Below are positions 23,986-35,217 of a stretch of 64,000 nt of DNA, piece by piece (positions within the stretch are counted from its first letter, which is position 1; every line of letters starts with the position of its first letter). The stretch covers positions 60,068,730 to 60,132,729 of the forward strand of contig CM044317.1 in NCBI GenBank assembly GCA_024291935.2, written 5' to 3'. The notes below the pieces were generated by a model. The model was not told where the DNA came from, did no database searches, and was given only the letters and a program-made list of their open reading frames with translations. Position numbers and translations under genes: made by a program. Source of the stretch: Okapia johnstoni. Its lineage: Eukaryota; Chordata; Mammalia; Artiodactyla; Giraffidae.

Positions 23986-24300
23986 CCTGTACACTCTGTA
24001 CTCTTTGCTCATCACCCGCCCTGCTCCTCTATCTGGGGTTAGTTTCTTTAGGCTTTTGATTTATCTGGAAGGCAGGTACCTTGTTATCTAATTAAAAGAG
24101 ATCATTGTCAAAGATGAATATCTAGGCTTAGCTCTTTCACCAAATATTTTAAGTATTAGGTCCTTTAGCAAGGGTACTGCCCTTTGTTCACTTCATCCTA
24201 ACTCCCCAGTCTCACGCAGTATGCTTTCATCCTGACCTACTCCCAGTACAAAAAGAATTAGAGTAAACAAATAGATACTCAACCCTGAAAAGCTCAAATC

Positions 24301-24541
24301 TTTTTTTTCCTGTTTTTTTAATTAATTTATTTTTTAATTGAAGGGTAATTGCTTTACAGAATTTTGTTGGTTTCTGCCAAACATCAACATGAATCAGCCA
24401 TAGGTTTACATATGTCCCCTCCCTCCGAAATCTCCCTCCTATCTCCCTCCCCATCCCACCTCTCTAGGTTGATACAGAGCCCCTTTTTGAGTTCCTTGAG
24501 TCATACAGCAAACTCTCATTGGCTATCTATTTAACATATGG
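24301..24541 (-). mobile_element. Ruminant L1 3' end
   Basis: Antisense of the L1 3' UTR: T-rich end at 24301-24340, then ggtttctgccaaacatcaac, atgaatcagccataggttta, the purine-rich block as cccctccctccg, and gagtcatacagcaaactctc. It is much shorter than the related copy at 3985-4640 and more similar to modern ruminant L1. Confidence 0.88.
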
Positions 24542-25216
24542 AAAAAATTGTGTGTTATGTGTTCCTCTGGCAAATCCATTATAAAGCCAGTTCATATTCC
24601 ACAGGCTTTGGAGAAAGTTAAAAAAAATTATGAATAACAAATATCGCTTACTTTGCTTAGAAGACCCACCATATTGTAGCTCATTTTCTAATCTTTAAAG
24701 AATAATTCTTGATTCAATGATAAACTCATAATGTTTCTGGGCTATTTTTACCTTTTTCAGAACCATATCTTATACAGTATTTAATGTCCTTAAAGTTAAT
24801 TACTATACCCACTTGAGATCCGAGCACTTGGTAGAGTATTTCACAGAAGTGTTTTGATGTTCTGTTAATTAATTCTCAGAAACATATAGAAACAGAACAG
24901 TTTTCTAACATATGAATTCCTTCCATTTAATATTTATTAAATGGAATATGCATTGAGCAGCTTAGAGTCCTTATTAGTAATATTTTTTGCAAAAAATTAA
25001 ATAAGAAAGATACAGCTCATGTTTCATAAAACTCAATTTTTTAAATAGCTTAACCAATGCATCCTGAATATCTGCTGAAAAAATAACACAAGTGATAATA
25101 GTTGACTCTGAGCTCTTGCTTTCTCTGATTTAATTCAGTGTAGATAGAAATCCTCTCCTTACTCAGAACTAGTAACTCCAACACCCATCTTGTTTTAAGC
25201 TGGGACATCAGCGGTA
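24542..25216. other. Unrecognised AT-rich stretch
   Basis: No gene or repeat recognised. Confidence 0.4.
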
Positions 25217-25830
25217 TCAAATGGGAAAACAATGGAAACTTTATTTTGGGGGGCTTCAAAATCACTGCATATGGTGACTTCAGCCATGAAATTAAAAGAC
25301 GCTAGCTCCTTGGAAGAAAAGCTATGACCAATCTAGACAGCGTATTAAAAAGCAGAGACATTACTTTGCCAACAAAAGTCTGTCTAGTCAAAGCTATGGT
25401 TTTTCCAGTAGTCATGTTTGGATGTGAGAGTTGGGACTATGAGGAAAACTAAGTGCCAAAGAATTGATGCTTTTGAACTGTGGTGTTGGAGAAGACTCCT
25501 GAGAGTCCCTTGGACTGCAAAGAGACCCATCCAGTCAATTCTAAAGGAAACTAGTCCTGAATATTCATGGGAAGGACTGATGCTGAAGCTGAAACTCCTG
25601 ATGCAAAGAACTGAGTTATTGGAAAAGACCCTGATGCTGGGAAAGATTGAAGGTGGGAGGAGAAGGGGATGACAGAGGATGAGATGGTTGGATGATATCA
25701 CCGACTCAATGAACATGAGTTTGGGTAAGCTCTGGAAGTTGGTGATGGACAGAGAAGCCTGGTGTGCTGCAGTCCAAGGGGTCTCAAAGAGTTGGACATG
25801 ACTGAGCGACTGAACTGAACTGAACTGATA
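25217..25830 (+). mobile_element. BovB 3' end / ART2-like
   Basis: It starts with a damaged version of the atggggaaacagtggaaac region, then gggcttcaaaatcactgcat and runs to the terminal gaactgaactgaactgata. It contains the C-terminal ORF2 remnant (tggatgtgagagttgggact; an extra g at about 25434 shifts frame) and the ART2-like 3' part. A deletion near 25599 removes the caatactttggccacc phrase. It is dead. Confidence 0.93.
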
Positions 25831-26798
25831 ACTTTTAAATACATCAAATTTTAATACTGTCAAATTTTAAAACAGTTGCTCAACTGAAGCTTTCAACAAA
25901 GTGAAAAAAAAAAACCCTTTATTGTTTCTGATAAGCAATAAGACAGAGATGACAAAAATTTATTCCCTTACTCCCTATGCTAGTCTTTCAGAAATGGTAG
26001 CTATTTTCCTTCCTACCCTCCGCCCTATATTGATTGGTCTCTCTTGTGACTGAACTGCTTTTACTTAGATCTCAGCTTGGAGCTAAGTAGATAACCCTCA
26101 AGGCCAGCAGGAATTGTTATAGTGATGCTGATAGTGGCAGAAGTGGTCTGAAAAGTGTCAGGGCTCTGGTTAGACCCCCAGAAAGAATCTGAAAAAAGAC
26201 CACACAGGATCTCTCTTTGTCAACATGATCTGGGCTTGTTTCAAAACTTTGTAAAAACTCTAGGTACACTGGATCACTGTTTTCAAGAATGACAGATATG
26301 GGGGGATGAAGGAAGGAACTAGATTGTCTGCCTCTGAAAAGGATCATGGACAATGCTTTCTGAGTCAAAATAGCCTGGGGAAGACCTGGCTGTGCAGATT
26401 TTCCTATACACAAGGCACATTCTGATATATTTAGCATGCTTCCTGGAATAAGGTAGGCATTCAAAAAATGTTTCTAGACTGATTCAGAAAACAATTTGCG
26501 TGACTTCTTTGATTGTCAAAGCAGTAAACTTGATATTATTTAAGAATGGAGAGAGAAAGGAATGGGCACAAGAAGCTGGAAAAAAGCAATCAACTTAGAA
26601 GAGATGTTTGCTTTCACTATACTTAAGTAAATTCTTCAGCTATCAGACGGTCTAGTGACTCTTAGGAATGAAGGACACAAATTTGGACAGGTCTCCAAAA
26701 TCAACAGGGTGGTGTTCAGTGCCTGTGCTTGCCTGGGCAATTTGGCAGCTGGCCTGGAATCTGAGCACCTTCAAAAGCACCTGCACTGATAAGTGTGA
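25831..26798. other. Unrecognised stretch
   Basis: About 970 bases with no repeat I can name. A 115-codon minus-strand frame at 26117-26464 has no recognisable family features. Confidence 0.4.
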
Positions 26799-27733
26799 GT
26801 TCAGTTCAGTTCAGTCCCTCAGTCGTGTCCGACTCTTTGTGACCCCATGGACTGCAGCACACCAGGCCTCCCTGTCCATCACCAACTCCTGGAGTTTACC
26901 AAAACTCATGTCCAATGAGTCGGTGATGCTATCAACCATCTCATCCACTATCCTCCCCTTCTCCTCTTGCCTTCAATCTTTCCAGGGGGGTCTTTTCAAA
27001 TGAGTCAGCTCTTCACATCAGGTGGCCAAAGTATTGGAGTTTCAGCTTCAACATCAGTCCTTCCAATGAACACCCAGGACTGATCTCCTTTAGGTTGGAT
27101 CTCCTTGCAGTCCAAGGGACTCTCAAGTCTTCTCCAACACCACAGTTCAAAAGCATCAATTCTTCTCAGCTCAGCTTTCTTTATAGTCCAACTCTCACAT
27201 CTGTACATGACTATTGGAAAAACCATAGCCTTGACTAGATGGACCTTTGTTGTCAAAGTAATGTTTCTGCTTTTTAATATGCTGTCTAGGTTGGTCAAAA
27301 CTTTCCTTCCAAGGAGTAAGTGTCTTTTAATATCATGGCTACAATCACCATCTGCAGTGATTTTGGAGCCCCAAAAAATAAAGTCAGCCACTGTTTCCAC
27401 TGTTTCCCCATCTATTTGCCATGAAGTGATGGGACCGGATGCCATGATCTTAGTTTTCTGAACGTTGAGCTTTAAGCCAACATTTTCACGCTCCTCTTTC
27501 ACCTTCATCAAGAGGCTCTTTAGTTCTTCTTTACTTTCTGCCATAATGGTGGTATCATCTGCATATCTGAGGTGATTGATATTTCTCCCACCAATTTTGA
27601 TTCCAGCTTGTGCTTCCTCCAGCCCAGTGTTTCTCATGATGTACTCTGCATATAAGTTAAATAAGCAGGGTGATAATATACAGCCTTGACGTACTTCTTT
27701 TCCTATTTGGAACCAGTATGTTGTTCCCTGTCC
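26799..27733 (-). mobile_element. BovB LINE, 5'-truncated
   Basis: The minus-strand copy runs from the phrase ggaacaacatactggttcc at its 5' break (27733) through the reverse transcriptase active site to the 3' terminal gactgaactgaactgaac. The YADD catalytic motif is intact at 27554-27565, and the frame 27637-27005 stays open for 210 codons before decay. Together with 28623-29569 it forms one arm of a large inverted repeat. Confidence 0.95.
27005..27637 (-). pseudogene. BovB reverse transcriptase C-terminal remnant
   Basis: An open frame of 210 codons covers the second half of the RTE-type ORF2 protein. It has the YADD active-site motif at residues 25-28, then the thumb region and the cysteine-containing C-terminal part (WTIKKAE, ELWCWRR). 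The N-terminal endonuclease and RT fingers are absent because of 5' truncation. The ATG is internal to the original ORF. The C terminus diverges after ELWCWRR because of a small deletion near 27124. No functional protein is expected. Confidence 0.85.
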
Positions 27734-28062
27734 TTATACATGGAGTCAGTTGCTTAGCATTAGACCTAAGTTGCATTCACAATCCAAAGGCAAGTGTCAT
27801 AGACATCTGCACTGAAATTACCCAGAAGCATTTTTAAAGCAAAGAAGACCTGAATATTTTAATGAAGGCATCTTCTAAATGGAATGGCCTTTTCAAAAGG
27901 AAATATTAAATATAGCTTTACTGAGCTTTACTACTTGCTCTGCTCTGAACCCTCATTAATACTCTGATCAAGACAGTTAAGTTGGGGTGCCTCAATTTCC
28001 ACATCACTACAGTAGGGTGGTTAAGTTACTTCTCAGGGTGTTTTTTTTTTTTTTCCACTTCC
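27734..28062. other. Spacer between two BovB copies
   Basis: Unique-looking sequence ending in a T-rich run (28041-28054). I recognise nothing in it. Confidence 0.5.
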
Positions 28063-29569
28063 AATGTGTGAAGTCAAGTGGGCCTTAGGAAGTATCACTA
28101 CAAACAAAGCTAGTGGAGGTGGTGGAATTCCAGTTGAGATATTTCAAACCCTAAAAGATGATGCTGTGAAAGTGCTGCACTCAATATGTCAGCAAATTTG
28201 GAAAACTCAGCAGTGGCCACAGGACTGGAAAAGGTCAGTTTTCATTCTAATCCCAAAGAAAGGCAATGCCAAAGAATGCTCAGACTACCACACAATTGCA
28301 CTCGTCTCACACGCTAGTAAAGTAATGCTCAAAATTCTCCAAGCCAGGCTTCAGAATACGAGAACCGTGAACTTCCAGATGTTCAAGCTGGTTTTAGAAG
28401 AGGCAGAAGAGCCAGCGATCCAATTGCCAACATCTGCTGGATCATTGAAAAAGCAAGAGAGTTCCAGAAAAACATCTATTTCTGCTTTATTGACTATGCC
28501 AAAGCCTTTGACTTGTGGATTACAATAAACTGTGGAAAATTCTTAAAGAGATGGGCACACCAGACCACCTGACCTGCCTCTTGAAAAACCTGTAGGCAGG
28601 TCAGGAAGCAACAGTTAGAACTGGACATGGAACAACAGAATGGTTCCAAATAGAAAAAGGAGTACCTCAAGGCTATATATTGTCACCCTGCTTATTTAAC
28701 TTATATGCAGAGTACATCATGAGAAACACTGGGCTGGATGAAGAACAAGCTGGAATCAAAATTGGTGGGAGAAATATCAATCACCTCAGATATGCAGATG
28801 ACACCACCCTTATGGCAGAAAGTAAAGAAGAACTAAAGAGCCTCTTGATGAAAGTGAAAGAGGAGAGTGAAAAAGTTGGCTTAAAGCTCAACGTTCAGAA
28901 AACTAAGATCATGGCATCCGGTCCCATTACTTCATGGCAAATAGATGGGGAAACAGTGGAAACAGTGGCTGACTTTGTTTTTCTGGGCTCCAAAATCACT
29001 GCAGATGGTGACTGTAGCCATGAAATTAAAAGACGCTTACTCCTTGGAAGGAAAGTTATGACCAACCTAGACAGCATATTAAAAAGCAGACACATTACTT
29101 TGCCAACAAAGGTCCATCTAGTCAAGACTATGGTTTTTCCAATAGTCATGTATGGATGTGAGAGTTGGACTATAAAGAAAGCTGAGCGCCAGAGAATTGA
29201 TGCTTTTGAACTGTGGTGTTGGAGAAGACTCTTGAGAGTCCCTTGGACTTCCAGGAGATGCAACCATTCCATCCTAAAGGAAATCAGTCCGGAGTGTTCA
29301 TTGGAAGGATTGATGTTGAAGCTGAAACTCCAATACTTTGGCCACCTGATGTGAAGAGCTGACTCATTTGAAAAGACCCTGATGTTGGGAAAGATTGAGG
29401 ACAAGAGGAGAAGGGGACAACAGAGGATGAGATGGTTAGATGGCATCACTGACTCAATGGACGTGAGTTTGCGTAAACTCCGGCAGTTGGTGATGGACAG
29501 GGAGGCCTGGCATGCTGCGGTTCATGGGGTCACAAAGGGTCGGACACGACTGAGGGACTGAACTGAACT
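28063..29569 (+). mobile_element. BovB LINE, 5'-truncated, longest copy
   Basis: About 1.5 kb of the roughly 3.2-kb BovB: most of the reverse transcriptase and the full 3' end (terminal ggactgaactgaactgaa). The endonuclease domain and 5' region are missing. All main RT blocks are visible but lie in different frames. The 3' 940 bases are the reverse complement of the copy at 26799-27733. Confidence 0.96.
28064..29354 (+). pseudogene. BovB ORF2 reverse transcriptase, frameshifted
   Basis: Segment 28064-28528 encodes the RT fingers blocks, including IPKKGNAKECSDY and SHASKVMLKILQARLQ. An indel near 28370-28400 shifts the frame, so motif A (FIDYAKAFD) appears in another frame at 28478-28504. A second indel follows motif A and a stop at 28592-28594 interrupts the next part. 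Segment 28680-29354 (224 codons) carries motif B (LSPCLFNLYAEY), motif C YADD at 28791-28802, the thumb and the C-terminal ELWCWRRLLRVPW. In intact BovB this protein also has an N-terminal endonuclease and drives target-primed reverse transcription of itself and of Bov-tA-like SINEs. This copy lacks the endonuclease and is broken. Confidence 0.93.
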
Positions 29570-30361
29570 GAATGTGTGATAAACCCTTAAAATCCTAAAA
29601 ATGCTTCTAATAGACTGACTTTGCCTTGGGAATAACAATACTTGCTGGTGGCCTTACAGTTGCAGTACAATATTACCCTCTGAGTCCTTGTATGTTAGAT
29701 GATCTAGCCTGACCCCATCAGAATAATACCTTTTAAATGGAGCTCTCTAATATTGAGAAAGAGACATTTCTGTTTTTCTTTTATAATTTTAATGCACTTT
29801 TTCTCAGACACTCAATTTGTCATACCGATTATAATTGCAAACCTGAAAGAGAGGGTGGGGTTTCTAATACTTATCTCAATTTCTACTTCTTTCCATATCA
29901 TTCATTGAGTTTTCTGGCTAAGCTGTTGAATAGGTCAGCAACAGTGCAATTAAATTAAAAATGATTTTCCTGCCCTTTAAAAAAAATTTTAACACAGTTA
30001 GAAGGAAGTAACAATTGCTTAAGCAGCAAGAGAGAAAAAATGAGTACAAGCCCAATCATACACAGGCCAACTTTGCTCAGAAAACAGAAACGAAAAAAGC
30101 AGAATTTTTGGTCTAAATTTTGTCATTTAAATTTATTATTCATTAATTGGCATTTTTGAAAAGTTATCTTTAATTCTACCACTGTAGGAAATAGTTGCAG
30201 CTATTTGATGGGTACCTTATAGTTATCTCTGATATGGTAAGCAATGAAGAAATACAATTTATTTCATGTATATCCTATTGTAAAAGAAATTTTCCAAGAA
30301 TTTTAGATGCAAACTTCCACAGAAAGAATTAGGATTAATTAATAACTGAGTAATTAACAAC
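29570..30361. other. Unrecognised AT-rich stretch
   Basis: No gene or repeat recognised; a 73-codon frame at 29737-29958 looks like chance. Confidence 0.4.
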
Positions 30362-30484
30362 TAAGGGCTTCCCTGGTGGCTCAGGGAATCTACCTGCCAA
30401 TGCAAGAGACACAGGTTCGATACCTGGACTACAGTCCATGGGGTTGCAAAAGAGGTGGACACAGTGACTAAAACAACAATTAAC
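30362..30484 (+). mobile_element. Bov-tA SINE with large internal deletion
   Basis: The head gggcttccctggtggctcag and B box aggttcgatacctgg join directly to the tail actacagtccatggggttgc. The body between them is missing. The flanks carry AATTAACAAC at both 30352-30361 and 30485-30494, a likely target-site duplication. This suggests the deletion was already present, or arose without disturbing the ends. Confidence 0.9.
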
Positions 30485-30589
30485 AATTAACAACATAAAA
30501 TTAGTTTTCATATGATAATGATCCACTTCTCTTTTTAATCCATTACATACATTTAAACATAAAGAATTTTATTAAAATAAATTCATGTG

Positions 30590-31860
30590 CTTATCACATG
30601 CATCCAGGAAATATTAATATTTTGCATATTTCTTCAGTTCACTTCTCTGTCTCTCCCTCACAAGTACATTTGAAGATTTCTTTATTCACCACCCCAATTG
30701 CATTTTTTCCTCCCAGAGATAAGAACTCTGAAGTGGTTGTTTAATCTTTCTATCAAAGTATTCTTTAACTACATGGATATGCATATATAAAATATGAAGC
30801 AGAGTTTTGTGTATTCAGTAGTTTTTAGAAATCATTTCGTACATGTATCATTTTGCAAGTTATCTCCTTCAAATTTATGCACATAAATACATTTAGCATT
30901 CATCCATTCATTATAATTGCTATATAGTAATAACAAATAAATATACTATATCATTAATTTATCCTATATATTAGTTGTAACTAAGTATCACAGCTGGGTG
31001 ACTTAAACAGCAGACATTTATTTTCTGTCAGTTTTGGAGGCTAGACATCTGAGATCAAGATGTCAGCAAGCTGGTATCTTCAGAGGCCTCTTTCATTGGC
31101 TTACATATGGCCATCTTTTCCCTGTGTCTTTACAAGGTCTTCCTCTGTATTTCTCTGTGTTCAAATGTTCTCTTATAAGGACCAGTCATGTTTGATTAGG
31201 GTCCACTCAAATGACCTAATTTTAACTTAATTAACTCTATTTGCAAGTACACTCATATTCTGATGTCCTGGAAGTTGGGGCTTTGACATATAATTTTGAG
31301 GAGATACAATTTAGTCTGTAACACCATATTAATAAATACTTATATTCTTTACAAGGGTTTGTTACAATAAAAATCCATGTAAACCTGTCCTTATGATTGA
31401 GGATTTATTTAGGGTATATGTCTAGAAGTGGGATTATTGTTCATAGCTTAGGCTTATCTATTTACTAATTTTTACCAAATTTTTCCTGTATAGACATGCC
31501 AAATTTTTTTCCCACAGTAATTCATGAAAGTTCCTGTTGCTCCACATTCTCACCAAAATCTAGTATTGTCAGGCTTTTCATGTTTTTCTCAGATTGTACA
31601 TGGGAAGTAACAACTTATTTTAGCTTTCATTTATTTGTGTACTAGAGAATTTAAGAATTTTTAGCATATATTTATGTCCTTTCAGTTTCCATATCTCTGA
31701 TATGCCTCTTAATACCTTTTTCCCTATTAATTTTTTGTATTAATTTGGAAATTTTCATGAACCTCTTTTATACTGCTACTTTTGTTTGCAAATATTTTTC
31801 CCAGTTTGTAGCTAATATTTTTAATATAGAAATTTTATTTAGAGATAATTCAGAGATAAA
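30590..31860 (-). mobile_element. L1M 3' region, interrupted by a MaLR LTR
   Basis: The plus strand is antisense L1M: cccagagataagaactctga (30713), acatggatatgcatatataa (30771), tcattcattataattgctat near 30905, and after the LTR gggtatatgtctagaagtgg (31414), gttcctgttgctccacattc (31529) and gcaaatatttttcccagttt (31789). The LTR at 30967-31323 splits it. It is strongly diverged and non-coding. Confidence 0.7.
30967..31323 (-). mobile_element. MaLR solo LTR (MLT1-like), antisense
   Basis: The plus strand begins tatattagttgtaactaagt and proceeds through agctgggtgacttaaacagc, gttttggaggctagacatct, gtccactcaaatgacctaat and ggaagttggggctttgacat, the reverse complement of the LTR type at 15497-15886. 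It is a solo LTR inserted in an antisense L1M. Confidence 0.85.
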
Positions 31861-31879
31861 GATCATTTTATGCAGTATT

Positions 31880-32780
31880 TTTTAAAACTTTATCTTTGGG
31901 ACCCTACTGATAGACAAAGACTCCAATACAATTGATATAGTTCTGCTTCTGCATGATAAAGTAAGATTTTATTTGACTCAGCCATCCTGGATACCATAAG
32001 AAAAATTACAGAAGATAGACCATAAAGATTATCCATCTGAGTGAGAAAAAGTGATTGAAAAAAATGAACAGTTTCAGGGATATGTTGGACATTTATAAAT
32101 GGTAGCATAGGTTTAATGGAATCTCAGTTAAGAGAGAAGAAAGGGGTAAAGGTGATTTTTAAAAACGGCTGAAAATTTCCAAAATGGCAAACCCATAAGT
32201 TTATAAATTCAAGAAGTTCAGAAAATTCCAAACAGGATAAATAAAAACACACCTGAACAAGCGACTGTAAAACTGCTAAAAATCAATGGTAAAGATTAAA
32301 TTTTATAAAGCCAGCCAGATAAAAATGAAATATATAGTAGAAAGTGATGGCTAGTGTCTTATCAAAAACTATGAATTCAGAAGAACATAGAACATCTTTA
32401 GTGCTGAAAGGAAAAAGTCTATCAACACAGAATAATTTGCTATTCAAACAAAAACATCCCTCAAGAAAAAAGGCTACATAAAGGCATTTTTGGCTTCCCT
32501 GGTGGCTCAATGGTAAAGAACCTGCCTGCCAATGCAGGAAATGCAGTTATGATTCCTGGGCTGGGAAGATCTTCTGGAGAAGGAAATGGCTACCCACTCC
32601 GTATTCTTGCCTGGAAAATCCCCTGACAACCTACAGTCGATGGGGTGGCAAAAGAGCTGGGCATAACTTAGTGACTAAGCAACAGCAGCAAGGTATTTTC
32701 ATGAAAAAGAAAACTAAGGAAATTCAAGCTTTCAGGAAGATGAAGTAAATATATTTTTCCCTATTCCTCCTGCTAGATAC
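31880..32780 (+). mobile_element. L1M 5'/ORF1 region, interrupted by a SINE
   Basis: Sense L1M sequence: ttcaagaagttcagaaaatt then ccaaacaggataaataaaaa (32208-32247), gtaaaactgctaaaaatcaa (32268), gtgctgaaaggaaaaagtct (32401), and after the SINE gaaaaagaaaactaaggaaa (32703). The SINE at 32492-32690 is flanked by aaggcatttt / aaggtatttt. The left edge is approximate. Confidence 0.65.
32492..32690 (+). mobile_element. Bov-tA SINE, full length
   Basis: Head ggcttccctggtggctcaat, body with the gctgggaagatcttctggag phrase, tail ttagtgactaagcaacagca. The near-identical flanks aaggcatttt (32481-32490) and aaggtatttt (32690-32699) are a likely target-site duplication in L1M sequence. Confidence 0.94.
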
Positions 32781-33994
32781 AACTGAAAACTGCGTACATG
32801 ATATAATTAATTACTTGGACCCAGAAAGATGGAGAGAAGAGAGCAGACTGGCTGGGAACCTTGCCTCATATCCTAGACATGGAGCTGGAAACATCGACTG
32901 AAATAGACCAAAGAAAAGCACCCTAATAAAGGCCTGCTCATTGTGCCCAAAGAGCAAAAAAGGAGGCACACTAACAAGACAGAATGTTTAGACAATTGCC
33001 TCTTTACTCAGCCAAACAGCACAGAAAAACACTGGGGCCTCAGGACTAATCACATCAGAAAAGGCCAAGAAGAGAAGGTAGCCTTTCACTTTTTCCAGAC
33101 TGTAAAGTTGCTCTGTGTTCCTCATCTCCTTGTATGGTCTCAGAGAATGCCTCAAACTCCGCTTGTCTCAACAGTCACTTTCCACTTGGATCTTCTCTTC
33201 TGAATCCTGGGAAGCTTTGATTTTGCCAAGTATCTTGAAGAGGAAAAGACACACTAATTAGAGGCTCATGTCTCTGTGGTTTACTTGACTGGGGGATATG
33301 CCGTTTTGGTAGCTTGTGAATGCAAGCTTTGTTTCTACAAATTGCTAAAAGTTCCAGATTGCTACCTTCCTACAGAGAAGGAAGTGGGGGGTACTCCCAG
33401 GCCTTTTTCTTAAGTATGTTGGCCCCTCAAGTCATGGCTGTCTTGTTTGATTGCTAATGTCTGCAACCACATTGGATACTTGTGTCTTTGTTTTTATTGT
33501 TGTTTGATCCAGATTTTATAGATTTTCTTGGCTAGTAGGTTTGGTTTGATAGAAATCATTGTTATTGTTAAAAACAGAAATCCTAGAGTCAATATTTGCA
33601 ATACAGGAAAGAATTACAGGAGGCTTATTTATAAAAATTTATATGAAAGAGATCAAGGGGTTTTATTTGACCAGAAACAATATAGCCAAAATGTTTACAT
33701 GATATCAATATAAGTACTTATCCAAGTTAGGAAAGATACTATACCTACTAGGCTCAAAGGCTGAAAAACTAAGAGTTTTCAAAACTCTCATTAAGATGGG
33801 AAGAGACTAATGAAATCATGTTACAGAAAAAAAATCTGAGTTCATGCAATATGTTTGACCTGGTAGGAATAATTAGAGATAGGGGGTTAGGAGTAGGATT
33901 AAAGAAGGCTTTAAGTGTTTGAAGGTTTGTAACAGGGAAAGTGTAGAAATGATCAAAGTTGATATAGGCATCTAGAAAATTCAGGGATATTCTT
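32781..33994. other. Unrecognised stretch
   Basis: About 1.2 kb. The first 150 bases might continue the L1M 5' region. A plus-strand frame at 32943-33203 (86 codons) has no recognisable family features. Nothing else is recognised. Confidence 0.4.
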
Positions 33995-34440
33995 TTCAAT
34001 GAATATTCAGGGTTAATTTCCTTTAAGATTGACTGGTTTGATCTCTTTGCTGTCTAAGAAATATCTGAATGCATGCAGTATTTCTCAAGTGTCTTCTCCA
34101 GCACCACAGTTCATAAGCATCAGTTCTTCAGCACTCAGCCTTCTTTATGGTCCAACACTCATATCCATACATGACTGGCAGAAAAGCCAAAGCTTTGACG
34201 GTATAGACCTTCATTGGCAAAGTGATGTTTCTGTTTTTTAATGTGCTTTCTAGGCTGGTCATAGCTTTTCTTCCAAGGAGCAAGCGCCTTTTAATTTCAT
34301 GGCTCCTGTCACCATCCGCAGTGATTTTGGAGCCCGAGAAAATAAAGTCAGTCACTGTTTCCAGTTTTTCCCCGTCTACTTGCCATGATGTGATGGGACT
34401 GGATGCCATGATCTTCGTTTTTAGAATGCTGAGTTTTAGG
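33995..34440 (-). mobile_element. BovB fragment, older copy
   Basis: The plus strand is antisense BovB: caatgaatattcagggttaa, gattgactggtttgatctct, then gtccaacactcatatccata and a block ending ggatgccatgatcttcgttt. A roughly 25-base non-matching insertion lies at 34060-34084. It carries more substitutions than the copies at 26.8-29.6 kb, and the C-terminal ORF2 remnant (34128-34409, minus) has lost both ends. Confidence 0.88.
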
Positions 34441-34661
34441 GCTATACAGCAAGCCCTGGGCTCTTCCAGAAAGCACCCTCACCTAAATATTTAAGCTTAT
34501 ATTAGATGACCACTGGCACAAGATTACAGAGAACATTTATTCATTAGAAAGTGAATTGCATTAAGTTAGAAAAAGAACAAAATGATTTTTTAAAATTGAG
34601 ATTGGATTATATGGCTGGTGCTTTGTAAGCACTTTAAATAGAATATGTATTTAATTCTTAT
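34441..34661. other. Short unrecognised stretch
   Basis: AT-rich flank of the LTR that follows; nothing recognised. Confidence 0.4.
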
Positions 34662-34860
34662 TGTATCAGAGAAGAACAAACTTGACTCCATATTGTGCTA
34701 ACTGTTGTGCCCTCCTGCCTGTGCTTTTCATGCTGGCTTTGCATCTTTGTAAAAGAATGCTGCCCTTAGCTTAAAATATACACGATAGCCCATTTTCAAG
34801 GCTGTACATCCCAGGTTTGACCATTAAAGGTATATTAATAAAAAAAAAAAAAAGCTGTGA

Positions 34861-35195
34861 GGGGCTTCCCTGGTGGCTCAGTGGTAAAGAATCTGCCTGC
34901 CAATGCAGAAGACACAAGTTCAATCCCTGATCCAGGAAGATTGCACATGCTGCAGAGCAACTAAGCCTGTGCACCAAAACTACTGAGCTGTGCTCCAGAG
35001 TCCAGGAGCCACAACTACTGAATCCCATGTGCTGCAACTACTGAAGCCCAAGTACTCTAGAACCCATGTTCCACAACAAGAGAAGTTACAGCAATGGGTA
35101 GCTTGTGCACTGTAACTAGAGAGTAGCCCCCACTCACCACAAATAGAGAAAGGCCCAAGCAGCAATGAAGACCTAGCAGAGCTAAAAACAAGTAA
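34861..35195 (+). mobile_element. CHR-2-like SINE, long form
   Basis: A tRNA-derived head (gggcttccctggtggctcag, B box agttcaatccctg) is followed by the long CHR-type tail. Landmarks are gagcaactaagcctgtgcac, the caggagccacaactactgaa segment, tgtaactagagagtagcccc and gcagcaatgaagacctagca. It is inserted in the ruminant LTR. Confidence 0.88.
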
Positions 35196-35217
35196 CTTTT
35201 TAAAAGAAATGTGCAGG

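Noticed and set aside
26117..26464. 115-codon minus-strand frame
   Set aside because: No recognisable domain and no splice or promoter context; treated as chance.
26799..29569. Single BovB insertion with 5' inversion (twin priming)
   Set aside because: Both copies contain the same 3' 935-940 bases including the terminal sequence, so they cannot be two halves of one element.
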